Counted from the first letter of the stretch, positions 53,701 to 61,706 are shown. The stretch is 64,000 bases of DNA from Streptomyces antibioticus (GCF_002019855.1 NZ_CM007717.1:8007750-8071749), one strand, 5' to 3'. Notes: generated from the letters alone by a model not told the origin. Numbers and translations: made by a program.

Positions 53701-55357
53701 CACCGCCGCACTCGTCGGCGACGCCGACGACTGGGTGCGCGGCTCCGCCGCCAACGCCCTCGGGCACCTCGGCGACACCGCGGCGGCCGACGTCCTGCGC
53801 ACCACGATCCGCGACCCCGAGGAGACGTACCGCACCCGGCGCGCCGCCGTGGGCTCCCTCACCCACCTCGACACCGGCGACGAGGAGTGGATCACGGTCG
53901 TCGCCGACCGCCTCAAGTACACCGCCCGCAACAACCGGCACGGACGCGCCCTGCGCGGGGCCATCGTCGACCTCGTGGGCCGCCGGGAGATCACACCGAC
54001 GACCAAGGACTGGCTGGTCGGCGTGATCCGCGACGACACGGACCCGCTGAACCGCACCACGGCCCTCGAAGGACTCGCACGGGCCGGCCAGGCGGACGCC
54101 GACCTGATCAAGTTCATCATCGCGCCCGAACACCCGCGGGCGGACAAGCGGCCCCGCGACAGCGACGCCGGCGTCCTCGGCGTCGCGGCGACCGCCGTCG
54201 TACGGGCGGCGGCCGACGATCCCGCCTACACCGACGCACTGCTGCCCAGCGTCGTCCACATGCTGGTGCAGAAGAACACCTTCCGGGCCACGGTCATCCC
54301 GCCGCTCACCCAGTTACGACTGCTGCCGCTGCCCGTCGCGGAGCAGATCTTCCGCCGGCTCACGGCGCTCATCGACGCCACCCCGCCGGAGAACCCGTTC
54401 GTGGAGCCCGCCCTGCTCGCCGAACGGGAGTCCCTCGCCGAGCGCAGACGCGTGGAGGCCGAGGTCGAGTCGTTCACCAGCAATCCCGAGGCGGTCCTCG
54501 CCGGGTTCCGCGCACAACGCACGTCGAGGTTCGAAGTGACCGCACCCCACACCAGTGCCGCGGCAGCCGCGCCCGACGCCGGCGACGAGTATCACGTCGC
54601 CCTGCTCACCGCCGTGCCCGTGGAGACCAAGGCGCTCTTCCACACGCTCGACGAGCGGGGCGTCGAGATCACCGAGGTGCAGCGCGACGGCCGGTACTAC
54701 GACGTCTTCGAGCTGGACTCCGCCGGCCGCACCCCGGTCCGGGTGGTCACCACCCAGGCCACCGACCAGGGCGGCCAGTCCGCCGCGGCGGTGACCCGCG
54801 ACCTGCTGTCCGCGTTCCGGCCGGACCTGGTGTTCCTGATCGGGGTCTGCGGCGGCTTCGCCGAACACGGCGTGTCCCTCGGTGACGTGCTCTTCGCACG
54901 CCAGGTGTTCGACTACGGCCCGGAGCGGGTGCGGCCCGAGGGCGCCGGTCTGCGGCCGCCGGTGTACCGGGCCGACGAGCAGGTGCTGCGGCTCGTCGGC
55001 AGGCTCGACGCCCGCGGCCGGCTCGACGCGTCGCTGGACAGCCACGAACTGCTGATCAAGGACTTCGCGAGCGGCGAGAAGGTCATCGCCTGGCGCGATG
55101 CCGAGCTGCGCACCGAGCTGCTCGGCCTGTCCCTGGACATCGGGGGAGTGGAGACCGAGGCGCACGGCGTGCTGCACGCGATCTGGGAGGCGTTCAAGGC
55201 GAAGGACTTCGTGGGCGGGGCGATGCTCAAGTGCGTCAGCGACCTCGGCGACGAGGAGATGGGCGTCGACAAGAAGGCCAAGCAGACCGATGCGGCCCGG
55301 CGGGCGGCGCGGGTCGCGCTGGACGTCGCGGCCGCGTTCCGCCGCGCGGACGCCTGA
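50771..55357 (+). CDS. NACHT NTPase with HEAT repeats and C-terminal nucleoside phosphorylase domain
   Basis: This 1528-residue protein has a NACHT/STAND NTPase (about 40-400): Walker A GGAGSGKST (66-74, Lys 72), Walker B VVFLVDALNELER (Asp 139) and TSRSK sensor. A helical region follows, then 14 HEAT-like repeats (575-1001) with near-identical VRGSAANALGRIGDP cores, a linker, and a phosphorylase-superfamily (PNP/MTAN) domain (about 1273-1524) with FLIGVCGGFAEHG, Glu 1461 in GVETEAHGV and Asp 1491 in VSDLGDEE. The fold pairs a signal-sensing NTPase with an enzyme that in related immune proteins cleaves nucleotides. GTG-rich context but ATG 50771 with GGGGGA upstream is clear. It stands alone, as NLR-type defence genes often do. 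Confidence 0.92.
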   Translation: MADSPYSALRARLVSRTVAHYLPPTFRVRAAADDSGERLRFDALLDLLPSHRAKYAPRPKTWLVTGGAGSGKSTAVLQYAIALLDRETPCVVVDNRTIRQLDVQGLTVKELARQLRPAGVDEKLWKAHVKKNRVVFLVDALNELEREFGGSAEGRFIWQLVAGSHDFTVLVTSRSKVDDLDRTILRDVETVSIEPLGEQDIETYLGMRDESATDALAEIRSGDMLGVASNPFMLSLLTDWLLGTRSVKDRAIPRSRADLLRQTVARPDSEGRLGRAEQDAAKRGLGMEAALCAAALAAITTRKGNADFLARDVEALLGRVFEDRDEIVHTVKAFLDTQMVEPVGDTADDQYSLIHPAFVDFGLALAWRSTSPPPVVLDPAYLDQCLGDWVGLQSDPDSAALGLLAPDAKPLPPELLVDVLLANRGVLGDEVRGVLWQQLGQCFNQGRQTRDRLAGALAALPSTVLRDGLQRGLLRALNTKDPEFADHILAALWSGSLDAQALQRLRRTHQRNKKEPAPRGPDRDEAEAAKRRGWLLESKDPAARRRSANWLSSKGGEQDVDVLLTAMYADSDTAVRGASATALGRIGSPRAVPALLRTLETEDETSVRGSAASALGRIGGAQVVPALTVVLADDAEPSVRGSAASALGRIGDPQAVPRLMTVLGSDSEASVRGSAANALGHIGDPQAVPALTAALADDPDAGVQGSAANALGRIGDPEAVPALTAVLGVHAESSVRGSAAYALGSIGDPQAVVTLTTALAQDTESNVRGSAANALGSIGDPQAVAALTAALTDTDASVRGSAANSLGRIGDPQAIPALTGTLAHDREPIVRGSAANAFGSIGDPRAVPALTTALADGDSGVRGSAANALGRIGDLEAVPALSTTLAGDDEAIVRGAAANALGRIGDAQAVPALSISLADDGEAIVRGAAANALGRIGDPEAVAALTTALAGDGEANVRGSAANALGRINDPGALGPLTAALVGDADDWVRGSAANALGHLGDTAAADVLRTTIRDPEETYRTRRAAVGSLTHLDTGDEEWITVVADRLKYTARNNRHGRALRGAIVDLVGRREITPTTKDWLVGVIRDDTDPLNRTTALEGLARAGQADADLIKFIIAPEHPRADKRPRDSDAGVLGVAATAVVRAAADDPAYTDALLPSVVHMLVQKNTFRATVIPPLTQLRLLPLPVAEQIFRRLTALIDATPPENPFVEPALLAERESLAERRRVEAEVESFTSNPEAVLAGFRAQRTSRFEVTAPHTSAAAAAPDAGDEYHVALLTAVPVETKALFHTLDERGVEITEVQRDGRYYDVFELDSAGRTPVRVVTTQATDQGGQSAAAVTRDLLSAFRPDLVFLIGVCGGFAEHGVSLGDVLFARQVFDYGPERVRPEGAGLRPPVYRADEQVLRLVGRLDARGRLDASLDSHELLIKDFASGEKVIAWRDAELRTELLGLSLDIGGVETEAHGVLHAIWEAFKAKDFVGGAMLKCVSDLGDEEMGVDKKAKQTDAARRAARVALDVAAAFRRADA
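52493..53773 (+). repeat. 14 in-frame HEAT-type repeats, mostly 93 bp
   Basis: Copies begin at each VRGSAANALGRIG-type core, from 52493 to the last core at 53735-53773. The period is 31 codons with two copies of 30. Many copies are near-identical in DNA (cores such as gtgcggggttcggccgccaa), which indicates recent duplication or gene conversion. Confidence 0.85.
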
Positions 55358-55382
55358 GGCTCCGCCCCTCGGCGACCCGCGG

Positions 55383-56057
55383 TCAGGCGTCCGCCGGAGC
55401 GTCCGCCTGACCCCCGTGCCCGGTGAGGTCGAAGTCGACGTCCACGACGCCTTCGACCGCCCGGACCAGCCGTGCCGCCACCGGCACCAGCGAGGTGTCC
55501 CGGACCCGCCCGGCCAGCGTCACGACGCCCTCGCGCACCGCGACGCGCACGTTCGATCCCGGTGCGGGGAACAGGTAGGCCACGACCTCGCGCCGGACCT
55601 CCTCGGCCATGTCCTCGTCGGTGCGCAGGAAGACCTTGAGCAGGTCGGCCCGGCTGACGACCCCTTCGAGCAGCCCCACCGAGTCGACCACGGGCAGCCG
55701 CTTGACCTTCGCCCGGGCCATGGTCCGGGCGGCCTGGGCGAGCGTGGCGTCGGCCCGCACGGTGAGCGCGGGCGAGGTCATCAGCTCCTCCGCGGTGACC
55801 GCGCCGGCCTTCGCCAGGTCGGCCAGCCGGTCGAGCTGCGTGGACCGGTCGGGATCGCTGTCGCGGAACTCCTCCTTCGGCAGCAGGTCCGCCTCGGAGA
55901 CGACCCCGACGACCCGGCCCTCGCCCTCCAGGACGGGCAGGGCGCTGATCTTCCAGTCCTGCATCAGCTTGACGATCTCCTTGAACGTCGCCCCACGGCC
56001 GACGGCGGCGACCGTGTGCGTCATGACGTCGCTGACGATGTGCGGGGTGCCGTGCAT
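55383..56057 (-). CDS. CBS-pair protein with BON domain
   Basis: This 224-residue cytoplasmic protein has two CBS domains (about 8-70 and 90-150; VSDVMTHTVAAVGRGATFKE, EELMTSPALTVRADATLAQA, DSVGLLEGVVSRADLLK) and a C-terminal BON domain (about 150-215). CBS pairs bind adenosine nucleotides and sense energy charge. It resembles hypoxia-induced CBS proteins of actinomycetes. ATG 56057 has GAGGAG 5 bases upstream; GTG 56063 is the alternative. It is 48 bp downstream of the cNMP-binding gene on the same strand, probably one operon. Confidence 0.88.
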   Translation of the reverse strand: MHGTPHIVSDVMTHTVAAVGRGATFKEIVKLMQDWKISALPVLEGEGRVVGVVSEADLLPKEEFRDSDPDRSTQLDRLADLAKAGAVTAEELMTSPALTVRADATLAQAARTMARAKVKRLPVVDSVGLLEGVVSRADLLKVFLRTDEDMAEEVRREVVAYLFPAPGSNVRVAVREGVVTLAGRVRDTSLVPVAARLVRAVEGVVDVDFDLTGHGGQADAPADA

Positions 56058-56105
56058 GGCCACTCCTCAGGTAGGGCGGACAGGTACGGGGCCGGGCCGA
56101 CGGAG

Positions 56106-56567
56106 TCAGACCGCGCTGCCGGACCCGTACGGGGCGTACAGGTCGAGCAGACGCGTCCGGGCGGAGCGCAGCCGGTGGGCGACGACGTCGCCGACCCACC
56201 GGGCGACGTCGTCGCCCAGCGCGGGGTCGTCGTCGCACATCGAGCGGACGGCGACCGCGTCGAACTCGTAGGCCCGCACCGGTGTGGTCGCCTCGGCGCC
56301 CAGATGCCAGACGTGCGGGGTGAAGAACCAGGACCAGCCGATCAGCTCGTTGTGCCCGAGGCTCTCGATGACGGCGGCCCGCCGGCCCGGCACGCGCATG
56401 TCGAGTTCGATCCGGCCGGTGCGGATGATCCAGAAGCGGTCGGCGCGCTCACCCTCCTCGAACAGGCGGGCACCCTGCGGGAACGACACCTCGCGGGCGA
56501 TGCGGAGCAGCCGTTCACGGTGCTCCTCGGTCAGTGAGCGCAACAGAGGTGTGTGGGCGGTGTCCAT
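56106..56567 (-). CDS. cyclic-nucleotide-binding domain protein
   Basis: This 153-residue protein is a lone cNMP-binding (CAP-ED) beta-barrel: LFEEGERADRFWIIRTGRIE, then GRRAAVIESLGHNELIGWSW. The C-terminal winged helix of Crp/Fnr proteins is absent, and the phosphate-binding Arg motif is altered, so ligand binding is uncertain. It is divergent from the pyruvate formate-lyase gene, with a palindrome midway (56657-56672), and upstream of the CBS-BON gene. It may be a sensor partner for that protein. Confidence 0.82.
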   Translation of the reverse strand: MDTAHTPLLRSLTEEHRERLLRIAREVSFPQGARLFEEGERADRFWIIRTGRIELDMRVPGRRAAVIESLGHNELIGWSWFFTPHVWHLGAEATTPVRAYEFDAVAVRSMCDDDPALGDDVARWVGDVVAHRLRSARTRLLDLYAPYGSGSAV

Positions 56568-56656
56568 GACAGCCCTCCGTGACGGCGTGGACGGACTTCC
56601 GCCTCCAGTGTGTGCGCGGGCCCCCGCCCGGGCCAGGGCCACCCAGCCCGGTGACC

Positions 56657-56672
56657 CGGGCCGTACGGCCCG
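56657..56672. promoter_or_regulatory. perfect 16-bp palindrome between cNMP and pfl genes
   Basis: CGGGCCGTACGGCCCG is fully self-complementary. It lies 90 bp from the cNMP-gene start and 92 bp from the pfl start, so it could control both. Its core GGGCCGTACGGCCC recurs with one or two changes at 59817-59830 and 61707-61720. Confidence 0.65.
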
Positions 56673-56763
56673 CGCGAGGGCGCTGACCGGCACTCCCGGC
56701 GCCGGCCGGGAACGACGAGCATCGAAGGAGACGCACCACGACACAGAGAAGAGAGGAACGGCG

Positions 56764-59031
56764 ATGACCACGACCGTGCCCACCGTGACCGCCGGCGACC
56801 GTGTCACCGCGGCCTGGCGGGGCTTCGCCGGGACCCGCTGGCGCGAGCTGATCGACGTACGCGACTTCATCCAGGCCACCTACACCCCCTACGAGGGCGA
56901 CGCCTCCTTCCTGGCCGGCGCCTCGGACCGCACCCGAATCGTGTGGGAGAAGGTCAGCTCGCTGTTCCCCGAGGAACGCGCCCGCGGCATCCTCGACGTG
57001 GACCCGGCGACACCGTCCACGATCACCTCGCACGCCCCCGGCTGGATCGACCGCGACCGTGAACTGATCGTCGGCCTCCAGACGGACGCCCCGCTGAAGC
57101 GCGCGATCATGCCGAACGGCGGTCTGCGCATGGTGGAGAGCGGGCTGAGGGCGTACGGCTACGAGGCCGACCCGTTCGTGACGAAGGTCTTCGGGACCTA
57201 TCGCAAGACCCACAACGACGGGGTCTTCGACGCCTACACGCCGGCCATGCGCACCGCGCGCAAGGTCGGCATCATCACGGGCCTGCCCGACGCCTACGGG
57301 CGCGGCCGGATCATCGGCGACTACCGGCGCGTCGCGCTGTACGGCACCGACCGGCTGATCGAGGCCAAGCGGGCCGAACGGGCCCTGCTCGACGCCGTGC
57401 CGTCCTCCGAGCACGTCATCCGCGACCGCGAGGAACTCGCCGAGCAGATAAGGGCGTTGGGCGAGCTGACCCGGATGGCGGCGACCTACGGCTGTGACGT
57501 CTCACGCCCCGCGGTCACCGCGCACGAGGCCGTGCAGTGGCTCTACCTCGGCTATCTCGCCGCGGTGAAGGAGCAGAACGGCGCCGCGATGTCGCTGGGC
57601 CGCACCTCGACCTTCCTCGACGTCTACCTCCAGCGCGATCTGGACGAGGGCCTCATCGACGAGTCCCGCGCCCAGGAACTGATCGACGACTTCGTGATCA
57701 AGCTGCGGATCGTACGGTTCCTGCGCACCCCCGAGTACGACGCCCTGTTCTCCGGCGACCCGACCTGGGTCACCGAGTCCATCGGCGGCATCGGCACCGA
57801 CGGCCGCCCGCTGGTCACCCGCACCTCCTTCCGCTTCCTCCAGACCCTCTACAACCTCGGGCCCGCCCCGGAACCCAACCTCACCGTGCTCTGGTCGCCC
57901 CGACTGCCCGCCGGTTTCAAGGAGTTCTGCGCCCAGGTGTCCATCGACACCAGCGCCGTGCAGTACGAGTCCGACGAGCTGATCCGCCCCCGCAACGGCG
58001 ACGACACCGCGATCGCCTGCTGTGTCTCCGCCATGGCCGTCGGCAAGGAGATGCAGTTCTTCGGGGCCCGGGTCAACCTGGCCAAGGCGCTGCTGTACGC
58101 CGTCAACGGCGGCCGGGACGAGATGACCGGCGACCAGGTCACCCCGGCGATGCCCCCGCTGACCGGCGACTACCTGGACCACGACGAGCTGGCGGCGGCG
58201 TACGACCGGGTCCTGGACTGGCTGGCCGAGACCTACGTCGACACCCTCAACGTCATCCACTTCATGCACGACAAGTACGCCTACGAGCGGCTGGAGATGG
58301 CCCTCCACGACCACCCCGTGCACCGCTACATGGCCTGCGGCATCGCCGGCCTCTCGGTCGCCGCCGACAGCCTCTCCGCCGTCAAGTACGCCCGGGTGAA
58401 GGTCTTCCGGGACGCCACCGGCCTCGCCGTCGACTTCCGGACCGAGGGCGACTTCCCGGCGTACGGCAACAACGACGACCGCGCCGACAGCATCGCCGTG
58501 GGACTCGTGGAGTCCTTCATGGCCAAGGTCCGCCGCCACCCCACCTACCGGGACGCCGAACACACCCAGTCGGTGCTGACCATCACCTCCAACGTCGTCT
58601 ACGGCAAGCACACCGGCAACACCCCCGACGGACGCCGGGCCGGACAGCCCTTCGCACCCGGCGCCAACCCGATGAACGGCCGCGACCGCCACGGCGTCGC
58701 CGCCTCCGCCCTCTCGGTCGCCAAGCTGCCGTACGAACAGGCCCGCGACGGCATCTCGCTCACCACCACCATCACCCCGGAAGGGCTCGGACACGCCCCG
58801 CAGGAGCGCGCCGGGCACCTGGTGGGCATCCTCGACGCCTACATGGCCTCCGGCGGCTTCCACATGAACGTCAACGTGCTCAACCGGGACGTGCTGGAGG
58901 ACGCGATGGCGCACCCGGAGAAGTACCCCGAGCTGACGATCCGGGTCTCCGGCTACGCGGTCAACTTCGTCCGCCTGACCCGCGAACAGCAACTCGACGT
59001 CATCAGCCGCACCTTCCACGGAACGCTGTGA
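56764..59031 (+). CDS. pflB: pyruvate formate-lyase (formate acetyltransferase)
   Basis: This 755-residue protein matches pyruvate formate-lyase over its whole length (E. coli PflB is 759). The active-site pair is Cys 419-Cys 420 (AIACCVSAM) and the radical glycine is Gly 730 in RVSGYAVNF. It cleaves pyruvate with CoA to acetyl-CoA and formate, a strictly anaerobic reaction since oxygen destroys the radical. It is followed by its activase in GTGA overlap. Its presence in an aerobic actinomycete is notable. A ribosome-binding GAGAGGAACGGCG precedes ATG 56764; the open frame to 56284 lacks homology. Confidence 0.93.
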   Translation: MTTTVPTVTAGDRVTAAWRGFAGTRWRELIDVRDFIQATYTPYEGDASFLAGASDRTRIVWEKVSSLFPEERARGILDVDPATPSTITSHAPGWIDRDRELIVGLQTDAPLKRAIMPNGGLRMVESGLRAYGYEADPFVTKVFGTYRKTHNDGVFDAYTPAMRTARKVGIITGLPDAYGRGRIIGDYRRVALYGTDRLIEAKRAERALLDAVPSSEHVIRDREELAEQIRALGELTRMAATYGCDVSRPAVTAHEAVQWLYLGYLAAVKEQNGAAMSLGRTSTFLDVYLQRDLDEGLIDESRAQELIDDFVIKLRIVRFLRTPEYDALFSGDPTWVTESIGGIGTDGRPLVTRTSFRFLQTLYNLGPAPEPNLTVLWSPRLPAGFKEFCAQVSIDTSAVQYESDELIRPRNGDDTAIACCVSAMAVGKEMQFFGARVNLAKALLYAVNGGRDEMTGDQVTPAMPPLTGDYLDHDELAAAYDRVLDWLAETYVDTLNVIHFMHDKYAYERLEMALHDHPVHRYMACGIAGLSVAADSLSAVKYARVKVFRDATGLAVDFRTEGDFPAYGNNDDRADSIAVGLVESFMAKVRRHPTYRDAEHTQSVLTITSNVVYGKHTGNTPDGRRAGQPFAPGANPMNGRDRHGVAASALSVAKLPYEQARDGISLTTTITPEGLGHAPQERAGHLVGILDAYMASGGFHMNVNVLNRDVLEDAMAHPEKYPELTIRVSGYAVNFVRLTREQQLDVISRTFHGTL

Positions 59032-59765
59032 GCACGATGACGCGAGGCCGGATCCACTCCTGGGACCTGTCCACCGGCGTGGACGGGCCCGGGACCCGGT
59101 TCGTCCTCTTCGTCAGCGGCTGCCCGCTGCGCTGTCTGTACTGCGCCAACCCCGACACCTGGCACATGCGCGACGGCCGGGAGACGACCGTCGACGAGGT
59201 GATGGCCGAGATCGAGAAGTACCGGCCCTTCCTCACCACCGCAGGCGGCGGCGTGACGATCACCGGCGGGGAGCCGCTCCTCCAGCCCGTGTTCACCGGC
59301 GAGATACTGCGCCGCTGCCAAGAGGCCGGTCTGCACACGGCGTTGGACACCTCCGGCTTCCTCGGCGCCCGCGCCACCGACGAGTTGCTCGCCCACACGG
59401 ACCTGGTGCTGCTGGACATCAAGTCCTTCGACATCGGCACCTACCGGAAGCTCACCGGCGGCCGGCTCGCCCCCACGCTCGGGTTCGCCACCCGCCTCGA
59501 CCGGCTCGGCGTCCCCGTGTGGGTCCGCTACGTCCTGGTCCCCGGCTGGACCGACGATCCCCAAGCCGTCGACGGACTGGCCGAGTTCGTCGCCGGGCTC
59601 GGTACCGTGCGCAGGGTCGAGGTGCTGCCCTTCCACAAGCTCGGCGCCCCCAAGTACGAGGCCCTCGGCATCCCCTTCCCGCTGCGCGACACCCCGGTAC
59701 CCGACCCCGCCCTCACCGAGAGCGTCCGTGAGCGCTTCCGGAAGCGGGGCGTGCCCGCGTACTGA
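59028..59765 (+). CDS. pflA: pyruvate formate-lyase activating enzyme (radical SAM)
   Basis: This 245-residue radical-SAM protein has the Cx3Cx2C iron-sulfur motif at 32-39 (CPLRCLYC) after the typical STGVDGPGTRFVLFVSG and the later TITGGEPLLQ and VWVRYVLVPGWTDD. It makes the glycyl radical in the enzyme encoded just upstream. GTG 59028 overlaps the pfl stop; ATG 59037 is a possible second start. The pair is therefore translationally coupled. Confidence 0.93.
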   Translation: MSTMTRGRIHSWDLSTGVDGPGTRFVLFVSGCPLRCLYCANPDTWHMRDGRETTVDEVMAEIEKYRPFLTTAGGGVTITGGEPLLQPVFTGEILRRCQEAGLHTALDTSGFLGARATDELLAHTDLVLLDIKSFDIGTYRKLTGGRLAPTLGFATRLDRLGVPVWVRYVLVPGWTDDPQAVDGLAEFVAGLGTVRRVEVLPFHKLGAPKYEALGIPFPLRDTPVPDPALTESVRERFRKRGVPAY

Positions 59766-59799
59766 CGGGCGTGTCTGCGCGTAGGGACCCGGCGCCCCC

Positions 59800-59831
59800 A
59801 ACGTCCCCTGAGAACAGGGACGTTCGGCCCT
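59800..59831 (+). promoter_or_regulatory. inverted repeats and motif copy before doxX-like gene
   Basis: AACGTCCC (59800-59807) and GGGACGTT (59817-59824) form an 8-bp hairpin with a 9-base loop that may terminate the pfl unit. The right arm overlaps AGGGACGTTCGGCCCT (59816-59831), whose core GGGACGTTCGGCCC (59817-59830) matches the palindrome at 56657 with two changes and lies 93 bp before the doxX-like start. One of the two roles, or both, is possible. Confidence 0.5.
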
Positions 59832-59923
59832 GCGGCCGCGGACCTTCGGCATCCGCCGCCCGGCCCCGCGCACGGCCAGAGTATGTGGTGTCAGGCACCG
59901 CCCCGAACGCCCCCGAAGGGACC

Positions 59924-60559
59924 ATGACCATGGCCGTGCACGAGACCCCGCACCGGAGCTCCGGACTCCACCTGCCGTCGTTCCGCAGGAACCGGACCAC
60001 CTCCGCAACCGAGCCGGCCGAGTCGGCGGGCACCGGCACCCACACCGCGCGGGCCTACGCCCTCGCCTCCCTGCGACTGCTCACCGGCTTCGTCTTCCTG
60101 TGGGCCTTCCTCGACAAGACCTTCGGCCTCGGCTACGCCACCGGATCCGGCAAGGGCTGGATCGACGGCGGCTCGCCGACCAAGGGTTTCCTCGGCTCGG
60201 TCGCGGTCGGGCCGATGGAGTCCACCTTCCACTCCTGGGCCGGCGACCCGTGGGCCAACTGGCTGTTCATGCTGGGCCTGCTCGGCATCGGCGTCGCCCT
60301 CATCGCGGGGGTCGCGCTCCGTATCTCCGCCGTCGCCGGCACCTTGATGATGGCGCTGATGTGGGTCGCCGAATGGCCACCCGCCCAGCACCTCGCGGAC
60401 GGATCACCGACCATGTCGACGAATCCCTTCGTCGACTACCACGTGATCTACGCCGTCGCCCTGATCGTCCTGGCCGCCACCGCCGCGGGCAACACCCTCG
60501 GCATCGGCCGCCTCTGGGCCCGACTCCCGATCGTCCGCGACCACGGCTGGCTGCGCTGA
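59924..60559 (+). CDS. DoxX-like membrane protein
   Basis: This 211-residue protein has an N-terminal cytoplasmic tail and four membrane helices (about 46-64, 105-128, 131-152, 170-190), with LRLLTGFVFLWAFLDKTFGLGY and GIGVALIAGVALRISA fitting the DoxX family, some members of which are subunits of thiosulfate:quinone oxidoreductases or redox-stress factors. ATG 59924 and ATG 59930 both follow GAAGGGA. It stands between the pfl genes and GAPDH, and its closeness to fermentation genes suggests a role under low oxygen. Confidence 0.82.
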   Translation: MTMAVHETPHRSSGLHLPSFRRNRTTSATEPAESAGTGTHTARAYALASLRLLTGFVFLWAFLDKTFGLGYATGSGKGWIDGGSPTKGFLGSVAVGPMESTFHSWAGDPWANWLFMLGLLGIGVALIAGVALRISAVAGTLMMALMWVAEWPPAQHLADGSPTMSTNPFVDYHVIYAVALIVLAATAAGNTLGIGRLWARLPIVRDHGWLR

Positions 60560-60570
60560 GCGGCCACGAC

Positions 60571-60596
60571 GCGGTGGGCCCGCCCCGGCCCACCGC
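60571..60596 (+). terminator. hairpin terminator after doxX-like gene
   Basis: GCGGTGGGCC (60571-60580) pairs with GGCCCACCGC (60587-60596), loop CGCCCC, 12 bp after the stop. Confidence 0.75.
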
Positions 60597-60604
60597 GCCG
60601 AGCC

Positions 60605-60621
60605 ATGCCGGGACCCGGCAT
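60605..60621. promoter_or_regulatory. palindrome upstream of gap
   Basis: ATGCCGGG-A-CCCGGCAT is a perfect inverted repeat with one central base, 41 bp before ATG 60662. A stem with a one-base loop cannot form fully, so a protein site is more likely than a terminator. It contains GGGACCCGGC, also found at 59783-59793. Confidence 0.4.
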
Positions 60622-60661
60622 CCGACCGATCACTCCACCTCCTGAGGAAGGACCCCACGCC

Positions 60662-61675
60662 ATGACCACGCGCGTCGGCATCAACGGCTTCGGACGGATC
60701 GGCCGCACCTATCTGCGCGCCGCCCTCGACCGCGCCGAACAGGGCGCCCAGGACGTCGAGGTGGTCGCCGTCAACGACATCACCTCACCGGCCACCCTGG
60801 CCCATCTCCTGGAGTACGACTCGACGTTCGGCCGTATCGGACGGGACGTGGAGCACGACGACCACTCGATCACCGTCGACGGACGGCGGATCGCCGTCAC
60901 CGCCGAACGCGACCCGGCCGCCCTGCGCTGGTCCGACCACGGCGTCGACGTCGTCGTCGAGTCCACCGGCCGCTTCCGCGACCGCGACTCCGCGGCGCTG
61001 CATCTGAAGGGCGGCGCCCGCACCGTGCTGCTGTCGGCGCCCGGCAAGGACGTGGACGCCACGATCGTGATGGGCGTCAACGACCGTGCCTACGACCGCG
61101 ACCGGCACCGGATCGTCTCCGCCGCCTCCTGCACCACCAACTGCGTCGCCCCGATGGTGAAGGTCCTCGACGACGCCTTCGGCATCGAACGCGGCGTGAT
61201 GACCACCATCCACGGCTACACCAACGACCAGTCGCTGCTGGACGGACCGCACAAGGACCTGCGGCGAGCCCGCTCGGCCGCCCTCAGCATCATCCCCACC
61301 AGCACCGGCGCCGCCCGCGCCGTCGGCCTGGTGGTCCCGGAGCTGGCCGGCGCGCTGGACGGGATCGCCGTCCGGGTGCCCGTGGAGGACGGCTCGCTCA
61401 CCGACCTCGCCGTGGTCCTCGCCCGGGAGGCGACCGCGGAGGAGATCAACGCCGCGTTCCGGGCCGCCGCCGATGGCCCGCTCCACGGCGTCCTGCGGGT
61501 GTCCGAGGCGCCGATCGTCTCCCGCGACGTCATCGGCGACCCCTCGTCCTGCGTCTTCGACCCCGCCCTGACCCAGGCCAACGGCACCCTCGCCAAGGTC
61601 TTCGGCTGGTACGACAACGAGTGGGGCTACACCAACCGTCTCCTGGACCTGACGGCCCTGGTCGCGGACGACTGA
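60662..61675 (+). CDS. gap: glyceraldehyde-3-phosphate dehydrogenase, type I
   Basis: This 337-residue enzyme has the NAD loop VGINGFGRIGRTYLRA, the catalytic Cys in SAASCTTNCVAPM and NEWGYTNRL, all diagnostic. It oxidises glyceraldehyde 3-phosphate to 1,3-bisphosphoglycerate. It is probably a second, condition-specific copy: it sits among hypoxia-type genes instead of with pgk and tpi. A ribosome-binding GAGGAAGGACC precedes ATG 60662. Confidence 0.94.
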   Translation: MTTRVGINGFGRIGRTYLRAALDRAEQGAQDVEVVAVNDITSPATLAHLLEYDSTFGRIGRDVEHDDHSITVDGRRIAVTAERDPAALRWSDHGVDVVVESTGRFRDRDSAALHLKGGARTVLLSAPGKDVDATIVMGVNDRAYDRDRHRIVSAASCTTNCVAPMVKVLDDAFGIERGVMTTIHGYTNDQSLLDGPHKDLRRARSAALSIIPTSTGAARAVGLVVPELAGALDGIAVRVPVEDGSLTDLAVVLAREATAEEINAAFRAAADGPLHGVLRVSEAPIVSRDVIGDPSSCVFDPALTQANGTLAKVFGWYDNEWGYTNRLLDLTALVADD

Positions 61676-61706
61676 CCCGTCCCGGGGCCGGTCGGCGGCG
61701 GCACCG

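Noticed and set aside
52493..53773. Regularly spaced repeats that could be taken for a CRISPR array
   Set aside because: The period is 93 bp, the repeats code in one frame and form HEAT helices, and no cas genes are present.
51113..54259. A long minus-strand frame across the HEAT repeats
   Set aside because: It is a mirror of the plus-strand repeats, rich in Gly/Val/Arg, with no start context or domain.
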